NCBI RefSeq assembly: GCF_902150065.1
Contig: NC_043998.1
Location: 1,462,001 to 1,526,000, forward strand
Length of the DNA stretch: 64,000 bases
Direction: 5' to 3'
Source of the DNA: Myripristis murdjan
Lineage: Eukaryota > Chordata > Actinopteri > Holocentriformes > Holocentridae
The notes beneath the pieces were generated by a model. That model made no database searches. It worked only from the letters and a program-made list of their open reading frames with translations, and had not been told where the DNA came from. The translations under genes were made by a program, and so were the position numbers. This document shows positions 1 to 11,120 of this stretch, piece by piece (within the stretch, counting starts at the first letter, position 1; each line of letters opens with the position of its first letter).

Positions 1-443
1 TGGAGAAAAGCATTTTGGCAAACATGAAACTGAAAATAATGCAAGAATGTAGTTAGATGATTGGATCCACATTTTCATGAAGCCAGCCTTTCAGTTCATC
101 TGTATCCAGAGTGCATCAAGGCCAGAGAATGGAGGCGATAAGAAACTATCAGAACATGAAGTGAAAAGGATTTATCACCACTATTCGAGTGGCCAAATGA
201 GGAAGCTCCTTCTTGTGTTTCTTCCTGTGAAATTAAATGGGAAAGATGTTAGCAAGATGAAGAATCTATTGCATATTATGTGCCGTTCTAATCGCTGGAA
301 CTATGAATTGTGATTAGGAACTGCAATCAAACTGTTCAGCTAAATAATCAAGACGGTGATGTTAGCTGAGTCATGCACCCGCTAAATGGCACTGGACTGA
401 AATTTACATTGAATTGCCCTTGTGTGTGTGTGTGCTTGATCAG
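1..443 (+). other. Intron sequence of gspt1
   Basis: This precedes the first visible gspt1 exon, whose acceptor (…ttgatcag) ends at 443. An open frame at 77-313 shows no family resemblance and no splice borders that fit, so the stretch is read as intron. Confidence 0.7.
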
Positions 444-3111
444 GACATGGGCACAGTGATCCTGGGGAAGCTGGAGTCAGGATCCATCAGTAAAGCCCAG
501 CAGCTCGTCATGATGCCAAACAGGGTGAGATCTCCCTTCATTTTACGGGACCAGTTAACTGCTTACTGGAAATAATGAAGACCTAAGTCTTGTAGGAAGC
601 ACAAAAAAACAGACTGCAACATCAGACTTCTAAAGGGACAATTCACCCAAACTAGTAAAAAAGTAAAATCTAAAACTAACTTTGATTGCAATCTAACCAT
701 CCAGGTAGTTTCTGTGTGATTTGGTGAAGTTTCCAGTCTCTTCTCTCTTCACCCCAACACGGTGGAGCTGGATGGATGCTGATTAGTGGAGCTCAAATGA
801 TCAATATTTTAGTAGGAAAAATAGCTCTTTTCAAAAACAGTAGCACAAATACTGAATGTCGTTAACACAAGACCACAACAATGGTCAAGTGAAACCAGTG
901 CCTGCATGAACACACCCACAGGCATTTGGGTAGACCCTCCCACAGAGGTTAAATACCTGGACCTTACCCCACTGTCTTTTGTCAGACTAGTGCGGACTAG
1001 ATAGACCGATGTGCATGAACTGATGAAGCCCCTTGGATAAGAGGCGAAACGTCTTCCTAAGACAAATACAAGTGCAGTTGCCTACGATTCAATTTTGCCC
1101 AAAGAGAATGATAACCTGGATAAATGAGAATATCCATAGATAATCCATATCTATAATCTGGATGGATAGATTGTACTAGGGGTAAGTTGTTTTTTTTTCC
1201 CTTTGTGTTTAAGGGGTGAACTGTCCCTTTAACATTACCAAAATGGATTGTTAGGATACTGGTGGATGGGCAACAAGCAAAATGAGGTATTTACTTAACA
1301 TTTTAAAGCATGTAAATATTAATAAAGGAGGTGATGTACATGACAGTGTGGTGAGGGACAGAAAAATTGGACTTTGTTGTGTTTACTTGAGACACATTTT
1401 CATCTGAAGTGTAAATTTATCATCCAGCCAAACCAGATCTAAACATGACAGTCGATCTGCTCTGCCATGTTGCAGCACACGGTGGAGGTGCTGAGCCTGC
1501 TGAGCGATGACGTGGAGACGGACGATGCTGCTCCCGGCGAGAACCTGAAACTGAGGCTGAAGGGCATCGAGGAAGAGGAGATCCTGCCCGGCTTCATCCT
1601 CTGCAACCCCGAGAACCTCTGCCACTCTGGGCGCACCTTCGACGCACAGGTACTGACCCCGAGGCACACAGCTGTCAGATGAGCGAACGCGCTGTATTTT
1701 CAAAGGTTCAGGCAGCCGCAAACAGAATTTCTCATTTAGCCCACGATATCAACAGATAAGCTTCCACTTCCCTGCTCATTTAATCCACCGCTCCCTCCAT
1801 CGTTCATTTTAATGTGTTTTATATTGATATATCTCTGCATTATTTATTTGTTTTTACAGATTGTCATCATTGAGCACAAATCAATCATCTGTCCTGGTTA
1901 CAATGCAGTCCTTCACATCCACACCTGCATTGAAGAAGTGCAAATCACAGTAAGTCCCTGCTCTACTCACCACCTTTTTCCTCAAACCTTTTAGGGAAAT
2001 AGACTGGACTGTCATTTTTTTCCCACATGTCAGCGAGGAGATTTTGCTCACCTACAGGCCCGACTGGTCTTTAATAAACACAATAATTTAATCTTGGCTG
2101 CAGGCCTTAATCTGTCTGGTGGACAAGAAGACGGGGGAGAAAAGCAAAACACGACCACGCTTTGTGAAGCAGGACCAGGTGTGCATCGCCAGGCTCCGGG
2201 CAGCAGGAACCATCTGCCTCGAGACCTTCAAAGACTTCCCTCAGATGGGCCGATTCACACTGCGAGATGAAGGTAAGGCGTGTGTGTGTGTGTGTCTGTG
2301 TGTGTGTTTGTGTGTGGGACACAGATAAAAAAAAAGCAAAGGTAACATCTAGAGATAGAAAATGTGCATCACAAAGTCCAGTCACTGATCACGTGTGTGA
2401 GTGAGAGAGGGAGGAAGACGGGGAATTAAAGCTGCAACTAATGATCATTTTCATTGTTGATTAATTTATTGATTTTTTTTTTCTGATCAGTTATTTAGAT
2501 TATAAGGTGGCAAAAACAATGACTAACGCTTATGGGAACTTAGCAGAGCTCAAAATGGTATCATCAGTTTGCTTCCTCAGTTTGACCAGCAGCCAAAAAA
2601 AAAAAAAAAAAAAACAGAAGTAATAATTTTATTTTGATATGAACGGAGAAAAGGAAGACAATCTTAGCATTTTAGTGAAGCTGGAATCAGCAATCATATG
2701 ACTTGACAAACAACTAAAACAATCGATTATTGAGGCATAATCTATTGATTTGTTATCAGTTTAACTTTTAGCGCCACAGGGAATAGAGACAAAGATGAAA
2801 TCAAAGTCCTGGAGGTTTGGGATGGTTACATAATTTTACATTTGCCAGAGCATGTATACACGCTTGTGTATGAGTGGAAAATTAGTGTGCCAGAATCAGT
2901 GTGTTGAACGCCAAGATTTGAATGGCTGTATTTTATCACTTTTTTTTTTTTTGCAGTGCAGACTTAGGACCTCAATGCTGATATAATGAAACTTAACAGG
3001 CATTTTAAATTAATATTTAATCTGTCACTTCCTTCATCTGCTCTTCCTCCTCCTCCAGGCAAAACCATCGCCATCGGCAAAGTGCTGAAGCTGGTGCCAG
3101 AAAAGGACTAA
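444..3111 (+). CDS. gspt1: eRF3 / GSPT1 translation termination GTPase, C-terminal part (5' end outside window)
   Basis: Peptide chain release factor 3: the GTPase that binds eRF1 and drives stop-codon-dependent release of the nascent chain in the cytosol. The window holds five coding exons, 444-524, 1476-1649, 1860-1949, 2104-2272 and 3059-3111, all with GT-AG borders and matching phases, giving the last 188 residues and the stop TAA. These cover the two EF1A-like beta-barrel domains that contact eRF1. Diagnostic strings are DMGTVILGKLESGSI, APGENLKLRLKGIEEEE, LCHSGRTFDAQIVIIEHKSI, CIARLRAAGTICLETFKDFP and the end GKTIAIGKVLKLVPEKD. The G domain lies upstream of the window. In human, GSPT1 also neighbours RSL1D1, the next gene here. 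Whether this copy is the gspt1 or the gspt1-like teleost duplicate cannot be told from the C-terminus alone. Confidence 0.94.
925..1100. repeat. Dispersed fish repeat fragment in gspt1 intron
   Basis: The stretch around 1018-1060 contains the phrase 'gaggcgaaacgtcttc', which I recall as recurring in interspersed repeats of many teleosts. The limits and family are not certain, and no terminal repeats or target-site duplication were recognised. Confidence 0.35.
2428..2770. repeat. Dispersed fish repeat ('gctgcaactaatgatcattttc' type) in gspt1 last intron
   Basis: It opens with 'aaagctgcaactaatgatca' and continues with ATTGATTAATTTATTGATT-like text. It closes with 'caatcgattattgaggcata'. This matches my recollection of a very common short non-autonomous teleost element beginning 'gctgcaactaacgatta'. 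The class is uncertain. Confidence 0.5.
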
Positions 3112-3617
3112 ATACAACAGTGGCAGCATGCATGGAGATCTTCCACTTTTTAACCAGAGGAGAACGCTGCTAGAGCCGACCCAAACAGCTACTCTCTCTT
3201 TACACACAACTATGCTGAAGAAGAAGAAGAGGAAGAGGAGGAGATAAAGAGCAAACCAACAACAACAACAACAACAACAATATGGAGGAGAGAAGGAGAA
3301 TAAGTCAAGTCAAATGAAGAAAACAAGACTGAATCAGTTATTATGATGAACAATATCAAATGAGAGGCAAAGCACAGTGTGTCAGCTTTCTCATATTGAG
3401 AGCTCAGCTATGCCGCTAATGTAGCCACATATCCCCCTTCTCTGCTCCCGGGCTAACCGCTGCTGCAGCTGCCGGCTGGACACATTTTGTTTCTGGACGT
3501 GAGGGACGAGGGATGCAGTGTTACTCAGTGTGTCGGGGGGACAAACATATACATAAACATGAACATATACAGACCAATTTCATATCATGTTGAAGGCAGA
3601 CTATGCAGTTTCAAAGG

Positions 3618-4010
3618 GGAGGGCACCGGGGTCACCAGAGGCTCCAACGATACGATAATATCACGACGTGTAAGTCACGATGTGATAGTACTGCAATTTT
3701 AAACATTATGCAGTATTGCGATAACATGCATTGTGATATATTGCGGTGTATTACCTTTTTTCAAATGCAAATGATGACCCTGAAAGAAAACTTTGTCAAT
3801 GTGTTTTATTGAATAAGATAAGATAATAAGATAATAAGGTTTAATTCTGATCATCTCACTTGAGTCATTTTCACTGCAGCAAACTAGGACCGCCTGACAA
3901 CCTGTCATAAAAACCTGTCCTGAATGTTCATTCTCGGCAAAACAATAATGATACCTGACATACAATATCGCCACACAAAATATCACGGTACCATGCTGTA
4001 TCATGATTTC
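3618..4010 (+). repeat. Copy A of a DNA-transposon-like repeat also present in bub3 intron 1
   Basis: The text 'ggtcaccagaggctccaacg' near the left edge and 'aaaactttgtcaatgtgttt' plus 'ttgaataagataaga' inside match the reverse complement of 33180-33385 closely. The two copies lie about 29 kb apart in opposite orientation. The ends are not exact. Confidence 0.6.
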
Positions 4011-4244
4011 CCCCTTCTCTAAAGCACATCTTGCTTCGTTATGATGCAGTTTGCGGATTTTGCAAAGGCACCATTGCTGCATGCTGGGCCCAGCGCCGCC
4101 CCAGACGACTGTGATCGGTTTAAAGACACACAAACAAACCAGAGCGCCGTTTGTCTTCCTCCTAGCAGAATGATAAAGAGTCCAGCCCGACGTTTCTCAC
4201 TAAAACAAAGTGTGGCGATAAATCTGGCTGTAATGTAGGTTTGC

Positions 4245-4440
4245 ACGGTGTGGACAAAACTTCATACCTCGATATTTTGGCCAGATCTTGATAGCGATAC
4301 GATACACGGTTTGACTAATTTGAAATTTTGAGTGTAGCAACAGTGACAAATAAGCACTCTTCAACAAACAGCATAATAACACCCTAACCCTTTAATATCG
4401 TCCATATGGTTGCCTTTTTAGACATTAATATCACACATGT
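4245..4440 (+). repeat. Repeat shared with 52995-53525
   Basis: The phrases 'tggacaaaacttcatacctc', 'gtgtagcaacagtgacaaat', 'aaacagcataataa' and 'tatcgtccatatggttgcct' all recur, in the same order and strand, at 52995-53525. This is a truncated copy of one non-autonomous element, probably a hAT-type one by its 'atatcg'-rich ends. Confidence 0.6.
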
Positions 4441-4885
4441 TGTGGTAAAGAACAATGACAGCCACTCAATTCTCAAGAGAACAGAGTTTAGAAACGCAGT
4501 TCAAGACGGCTCTTTTATCCCAGACGTTTGACCTGAAGTGTGACGTTAATTCTTTGGATTATTAGTCTTGGCGTGAATCTGGGGGGTTTTAACCTTCCTT
4601 CTCAAAGTGATGTGCCCTCCCGTTTGAAACTGCACAGTCTGCCTCTACAGACCAGAGTTAGCCTGTGATTATGGAAAGTACATCACCCTTTTAAAGAATG
4701 ATACTAAGAGTTCAACAGACATTTTATTTGATTTTTAAGGATTGCTGTACCAAAATTTTTTGTTTGGTCTCTGTCCACATATTTGAGATGGGTTTTAATT
4801 GGATTGAGCTCACACATAACTGATCAACCAAGGATACACACATGGGAACACAATCATACACACACAAATACACACACATACACAT

Positions 4886-4920
<35 letters not shown>
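4886..4920. repeat. (CA)n microsatellite
   Basis: Uninterrupted CA dinucleotides, with degenerate CA text upstream from about 4850. Confidence 0.95.
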
Positions 4921-4922
<2 letters not shown>

Positions 4923-5229
4923 ACTGTTACATAATATGAGATGAAAATAAACGATCAAGATGAATAAGGAAATCTGTTTTTGTCTTTTTTAGGAAATATT
5001 CCCCCATGTAACTGTTTATTATAAGTTTAATCCCCCAACTTTCTTTATTCAAACAGTCAATTAATTACAAATAACATACAAAACAAACAGGAACAGACAA
5101 TGCCAGGGGATCATATTACAGACAGAAAAATTCATCCGCGTGTAAGAATATTGGAGACTTAATTCACAGCATAGATTTATAGGTTTTAAATAAAGTTCTG
5201 AAGCTTGAACTGCGTGACGTAGAGGATGT

Positions 5230-5295
5230 GCTTACGTAGAGGCGGAAGCTCTGCGCATGCGTGGCTCCTGTAAACACGTGAAGCGGGCAGGCAGC
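5230..5295 (+). promoter_or_regulatory. rsl1d1: rsl1d1 core promoter with NRF1-like palindrome
   Basis: The 70 bases before the start codon carry TGCGCATGCGTG at 5252-5263, a near-consensus NRF1 palindrome. An ETS-type CGGAAG lies at 5243-5248 and a TGACGTAG half-CRE sits further up. NRF1 plus ETS without a TATA box is typical of ribosome-biogenesis genes. The transcription start is inferred, not seen. Confidence 0.6.
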
Positions 5296-5758
5296 ATGGC
5301 AGAGAAGACCGAGGAGCTCGCATTAGACCGGTCACAGGTAAAAACTGGATATTTACATTTAAGTATTTTAGAAGAAGCTTGATAAATATGTTGACATGCC
5401 GGTGAAAAAATGTTATTAATGCTGCTGTTATTTAAAGGAGCTGAAAGCGGCGATGGGCTCGCTAGCATTAGCTTGTTAGCTCACTGTGCTTGTTGGTGGA
5501 GATCCACATTGGCACAGGGAATAAAAAGTTTGAAACTTAAGACGAGTTGTAAATTGAGTCTGTGACGTTGCGTTGTCTTTTGTAAGTCTAATTTGAATGT
5601 GCTTCCCAAGGCTAAGAAGGCCGTCCAGGCTCTGCAGGCTTTCCTGAAGTCCAAGTCCACCCGGGACTCCCTGTTCCTGGACGAGACCCAGCAGATCAGC
5701 CTACTCTTCACCCTGTGGAAGATCCCACGGCAGGCGCAGACCATCCGCATGTGAGGCG

Positions 5759-5828
<70 letters not shown>

Positions 5829-8800
5829 AACCACTGCAGCTGTCAGCACCTCTGTCATGTAGCTACACTGTTCTGAGCCCCAGCAGCCATGCAGAGACTC
5901 ATCCAAAGTGTCATTCTCCTGTCCTGTCCTGTCCTGTCCCATCCTGACCTGTCCTGTTCTTTTCTGTCCTGTCCTGTCCCCTCCCGTCCCCTCCTGTCCT
6001 CAGCCCCTTGCCTCATGGCCAGCGCCCGGACACGGATGAGGTTTGCCTCTTCACCAGAGATGAGCCCAACATGACCTCAGACCAGACCCAGAGGTTTTAT
6101 AAGAAGCTGCTGGAGGAGAGAGGGGTCAAAAGTATCTCAGAGGTACCAAACAGGCTCCTTAGGGCCTACTCACATTAGGGCCAGTTGCTCTGTATCGTGC
6201 TAAAGCAAAAATGCCTCCCCTCCCCAGTCCCCTGCTGGCCTGCACTCACATTACCCAAAGCCCAAACACGCTCAAGTGCGATTGCCCCTGTCATCACGTT
6301 GAAATACAACAACACGCATGGCCCGACATCATTATAAATCGATATAATTCAAATATATTCATCATGTCTTCCTTTTAACTAAAAAACTTTTTTGTTTCTT
6401 TTAATCAGATGTAGGTTAAGGGATGTTTATTTACCTTGACAGTTTCGGAGGTGTAGAGCTGAGCTGTATATCGACATGAGAGGGAGCTGGGATATCATAA
6501 TATGACGTATGTGCTGTCAGGTTTTAAAGGCCTTTTTACAGTCAAGGGATGCAGTTTTCTGAACTTAATACTTCATTTGCTTCTACCTGGTTGGACAGTA
6601 TATGTACAGTACGATTATTAATGAAAAATCTCATTAAAACACACATAGTCATCCCTGCACATAATCACAGTGTCCATAGAGGTATTCAGTAGGTATTCAT
6701 ATCATGATGTTTGACTTTTATCCATGTCATCCAGCCCTGGTGGAGGTGTGTCCGTATTTTAGGACACTTTAGCAGTCAGCCTCATTTTTGGAATAGAAAA
6801 ATACTTTCAAGTGAAGTTCACTCTGTGCTGCTTCCCACCTTATGCACAACTCAAACACTTTTATAAATCAGTCACTGGTGATCTACCTCGGGTGTCTGGG
6901 GCCATTTTTGCTGTTTCATGCAATTTATTTTTATTCTTGTGGGTGACTGGCCAAGTGTAGCTGATATGATGCCGTAATGAGACATTTTGTTTTATTATTA
7001 TTACTATTATTATTGCTTTAGACATCTTTTTTTTTTTTTTTTTTAGCAGTGTCAGCTATACAACAACACAGTGTGTATTTTGAGTAAAGCTGCAATCGTA
7101 GATTCCCTCTATTTTTTTCTTCGATTATTGTTCAAAACTACTGTTAATTGGAAGCGACAAGTTTAATCCCTTTCTTGGAGGGTTGTTGAAATGTATTCTG
7201 GGAAGCTTAGGAAATTACCAAGTAGAAGTCATCCCAGTGGGCTGAGGGGAGGGAAAGCAGCTACAGCAATAACGTAAATTCTAACACTTCATCGTGAAAT
7301 AACTACTGAAATGCATCAAACATCACAGATTGAACCTTGTGAGAGTGGATTTTGGATTCATATGTACACCATATACACACCATAAGCATTTTTTGTGGTG
7401 TCCTTTATCCAAACGATAAGCACTGTTCAGCAAATCCTCCCCCGTCTCCTCAGTGTTGGCTGGAGGACATCAGCGGTGCAACAGAAACCTCAAAGTGAAT
7501 CCAGATGGTCCTCCTGACAGTGGAGCCTGTCTCTACAACTTTGACACACTTTAAGCAGCGTCTGCAGCCGTTTGTGCAGCAGTCTGAGGTCTGTGCACGT
7601 TTAGTTGAGGTGCCTTAATGTGCTGTTTCTGTTTGTGCGGGTCAGATCATCCCCTACAAGGTGCTGAGGACGGAGTACAAGCCGTACGAGGCCAAGCGCC
7701 GCCTGCTGGGCAACTTTGATCTTTTCCTGTCTGACGACCGCATCCGCCGCCTGCTGCCGTCGCACCTTGGGAAACATTTCTACGAGAGGAAGAAGTAAGA
7801 GCACTTTGACCAGTATTTATGGAAATATCCAGTGCCTTGACCAACAGCTTGACTTGAGATTTGATGTGATTTCAGTGTTTTTCAGCCTGGTACGCAGCTG
7901 ATTCAGGCATCCCAGTGCAGTCTGGGATGTCTGGATCGTTTTCAAACAGATTTGATATTTTTTGGTTGTCGCTTTTGTGGTTTGAAGGGGCACAACAAGC
8001 CGATTGGTCACACTGGCCAATCAGATTGCAGCAGGATGTCTCTACACGCCCAGACCCACGTCATTGTCTGCACATATGCAGGAGGTCCAAACAAAAATTG
8101 CAGCCAGTTGATCACTTATTATGTTTAAAGGTGCTGACACACAAACCTCCACATTATTGACCCATCTGGCAGGCTTAAGTCCTGCGAGGCCAAACCTGTG
8201 AGATTTCACTGTTCAGTTTCATGTTGCCTCATCCTCTGTTTTGAAGTGAGATGGGATTCAGAGGTTCGGCAACATGTTGTGTTAAAGTGCGTCTGCTGTG
8301 AGCGATAAAGTTCCATGTGTTGCTGAGCGCCAAACAGCCGAGGCAGACTGAGATTTAGGTCGCTACACAGCGGGCTGTCCCATGTTGTCACCAACTGTGT
8401 TTTCAGCTGTTTGACTCTTTCTGCCATCAAGAGCCAGACTGCAGCTCAGTTCAGTCAAGTTCTTCTCACTGTTATCTAACTACTCTAGTCTTGGTTCTGT
8501 CCTGACATGTACGCCCTCTAGAGGCGACTTTTAATATGGAACTTCTGCTCACAGACACATTGCATCGTACAGTTAGGATTGCATTCAGTATTTGACAACA
8601 GTGATAAGGTGATATTGAAATTTAGTCTGTTATTACAATGCTAATTGAATTATATTGTTAATGAGGAACAGTGTCAAGTTACCTTTTACACATTTTGCCC
8701 TGCAGCATAATGTCTTATCTTTATAAATACACTTCTCTTTCTCCTGAAATCTGTTTTCTGTTGGCTTGTGGTGCAGCTGCACTGACTGTATTTGTGCACG

Positions 8801-10825
8801 CGGTGTTTTGCAGAGAGCCGCTGTGTGTGAACCTGCAGAGCAAACAGCTGGCCAGAGACATCCAGAGAGTCATCCAGGGCTCCAGCATGAAGGTCACCAA
8901 CAAGGGCTGCTGCTGGTGAGATCTGCTGGCTCTGCTGCTGCTGCTTTTCCTAGGAAAGACTGAAATTGGGTTGTGCGGCTTCCTATGCAGCCAGACTCTC
9001 TTTGCATATTTTTTGAATTACAGGAATCTGTCTCAACAAGGAAGCAGACTTTGAGTATAAGTTGTCATGGATTAGACTTAAATAGCACGGCAATAAACCC
9101 TGTCCATTCTGTTAAATGTGTGACACGGGGAACGCTGGTGCCACAGAAACTCAACGTCGATCCAGACGGACCTCCTCTTCCTGTGGAGCCTGTCTCTATA
9201 ACTTTGATACATCATATAAATGTCAAGTTGAAATGATAGATAGATAGATAGATAGATATACTTTATTGATCCCAACCAGGGAAATTCTGGAATTCTGGAA
9301 TAGACAAAAATATCTGAATTTGCTGTTGTTGGACAAGTGTAAGTACAAAAAAAGGATCTTTGATTTTCCCATAACTCGTTTGCATTGAACTTTTTCAGCA
9401 TGGCTCGTATCGGCCACTCCGGCATGACCGCAGACGAGGTGACAGACAACATCGAGGCTGCGGTCAAAACAGTCGTGTCCAAACTTCGAACGGTGAGTGT
9501 GACCGTGCAGGGAGACGTGTCGACCCTAAGGCAGGTTTGTAAAATTAGACAAATACACCTGCTGGAAGTTCCTGCAAATATTTTTTAAATGACCTTGATC
9601 TTTAGTCTTTGAAAATCTGTGATCCCTAAAGAACTGAGAAAGTTCTGTGAGATCACTCATCTGCAAAGAGGCAAAGTACATGTCATGTTATGGGCTCCTG
9701 TTATATCAAAATATGGAATACAGCAAGTGCTCAGTTTTAAGAGCAGGTGCTGATATATTCAGTGTGTGTCTGAGTATTTTTACAGGGTTGTGGGCCCAGT
9801 GTTGGGCCTGATACTTACTCAGTTTGTATTTTTTCCCACTTTGAGGACTCATAGGATCTAAAAAAGTGAAACGTGTTGAACGCTGTAATACAGCTAATCA
9901 TACCTGCACTGCGCACAGTTGTACTTTCTGGTCATTTAGATTGAACTGAGGATGGCTAATTATATGGCGAGTCCCAGCATGTTACATCACCAAAACAAAT
10001 ATTTAGTCCATTTTTGATCATTTCTACCTTAATAACTCTTTGTTTCTTATTCATAGAAAGGACCAGTGATAAAGCTCATCCATTTGAAGAGCCAAACGTC
10101 AGTGGCCCTGCCCATCTACACCTCAGACCTCAGTCACCTGAACGTGCTGGAGGAGGCCCAGGAGCAGGCCCAGGCTGCCAGGAAAAAGGTGTGTGTCTTT
10201 TTGCATTTTCTTGATCGTTTATGTTTGCTGTCTGAGTCTGATTTGTTTAGCGTGGAGAAGTATTAAAATAACCGGTTCATGTATGTGTGAATTGCAGCAG
10301 GTGGCAGCTAAAAAAAAGGTAAAGAAGGAACAGAAAGAGAAGACAACAGAGAAGACAAAGAAGACAGATGCTCCATCTGAGAAGAAGACAGAGAAGAAGA
10401 AAAAGAAAAAGGAGAAAGAAGAAAAAGCAGAAGCAGCTGAAAAAGAGAAGGAGGAAGCAAAAGAGGAAGAAGAAGATATCCCACAGTTGGTTCCAATAGA
10501 GACACCAAGCAAAAAGCCCAAACTGGAGGTCAGTATTTAGACATCTTTGTGTATTTTTACTACCATTTTTACTAACTGTAATTGAGGCCTCTGCCTCAAT
10601 TACAGTTTCTAAGTTTGAATCCAAGCACTTCTGTGTATCTGTATTTGTTAATTAATTTATTTATTCATGTATTCTTTGTAGAAGCCCTCCAAAAAGAAGC
10701 CGCTGGAGAAAGCCCCCGAACCAACTGCACAGAAGAAAGGAACTAAAGGCCAAAACAAACCGACCAAGAAGCCTGGCAAGACGGCCTCACAGAAACTAAA
10801 ACGAAAAGTGCTCAAGTCAAAATGA
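5296..10825 (+). CDS. rsl1d1: Ribosomal L1 domain-containing protein 1
   Basis: A nucleolar protein of the ribosomal L1 superfamily, linked in vertebrates to ribosome biogenesis and senescence control. There are nine exons: 5296-5337, 5611-5750, 6004-6142, 7646-7794, 8814-8915, 9399-9492, 10057-10188, 10298(or 10301)-10528 and 10682-10825. All borders are GT-AG and phases are consistent, giving 390 (or 389) aa. The L1 fold spans roughly residues 15-250. Hallmarks are [61 protein letters not shown] and [16 protein letters not shown]. The rest is a Lys/Glu-rich nucleolar-type tail, shorter than the human one (human protein about 490 aa). The start ATG follows 'ggcagc' and a promoter-like GC stretch. 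It lies just downstream of gspt1 on the same strand. Polyadenylation signals AATAAA sit at 11078-11083 and 11102-11107. Confidence 0.94.
5757..5827. repeat. (CG)n(CA)n microsatellite in rsl1d1 intron 2
   Basis: A short GC alternation runs straight into about 30 CA units, starting six bases after the exon 2 donor. Confidence 0.95.
5921..6000. repeat. (TCCTG)n pentanucleotide array
   Basis: Imperfect 'cctgt' units run up to the acceptor of rsl1d1 exon 3 and form part of its pyrimidine tract. Confidence 0.85.
7478..7550 (+). repeat. Dispersed repeat, copy 1 (rsl1d1 intron 3)
   Basis: The text 'gtggagcctgtctctacaac' with its left flank 'acagaaacct…atccagatgg' recurs, diverged, at 9139-9212 in the same orientation. 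Confidence 0.65.
9139..9212 (+). repeat. Dispersed repeat, copy 2 (rsl1d1 intron 5)
   Basis: It matches 7478-7550 over about 70 bases ('acagaaact', 'atccagacgg', 'gtggagcctgtctctataac'). It is followed by the GATA array and the LINE-like tail. Confidence 0.65.
9233..9300 (-). repeat. GATA array plus LINE-like 3' tail
   Basis: On the minus strand it reads a short unit 'gggatcaataaagtatatct' followed by repeated ATCT. I recall this ending from L2/Rex-type teleost LINEs. Only the tail is present. Confidence 0.5.
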
Positions 10826-11120
10826 TTCATGCCTTCTCCACACGGACTTCTGAAACCTTTACGATTTCCAGAACCAGCCTGGTCAAAATATTCACTTTGG
10901 TTTTTTGTCTTGTCCTGTCTTCAGCGCCTGCACAAAGACAGCAGATTATAACATTTACAAATCTGAAATTATCTGTTGCCCACCTTTGATAATGCATTTA
11001 TTCATTTTTTTTTTTTTTTTTTTGTAACCGTAAACTGTTAATGAAACAGTGATTATTGCCATTAACAGTTCATGTATAATAAATGGAGTTATTTGTCATG
11101 CAATAAACAGATCTTTGTTG
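10826..11120 (+). other. rsl1d1: rsl1d1 3' UTR
   Basis: From the stop codon to two AATAAA signals at 11078-11083 and 11102-11107. A poly-T run lies at about 11008-11023. Confidence 0.7.

Larger units (their letters stand above)
3112..5225 (+). other. gspt1 3' UTR and intergenic spacer with repeats
   Basis: After the gspt1 stop there is a purine-rich GAA/CAA stretch (3218-3283). Two DNA-transposon-like repeats follow (about 3618-4010 and 4245-4440), then a CA microsatellite (4886-4920). An AATAAA at 4946-4951 could be a distal polyadenylation signal. No coding exon is seen. Confidence 0.6.

Noticed and set aside
3699-4133. 144-codon minus-strand frame
   Set aside because: It lies within the dispersed repeat copy A and has no transposase motif.
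8505-8530. Possible CTCF site CGCCCTCTAGAGGCG
   Set aside because: Core positions do not match the motif on either strand.
10219-10521. Ser/Phe-rich minus-strand frame
   Set aside because: It is the antisense of the Lys/Glu-rich tail of rsl1d1.
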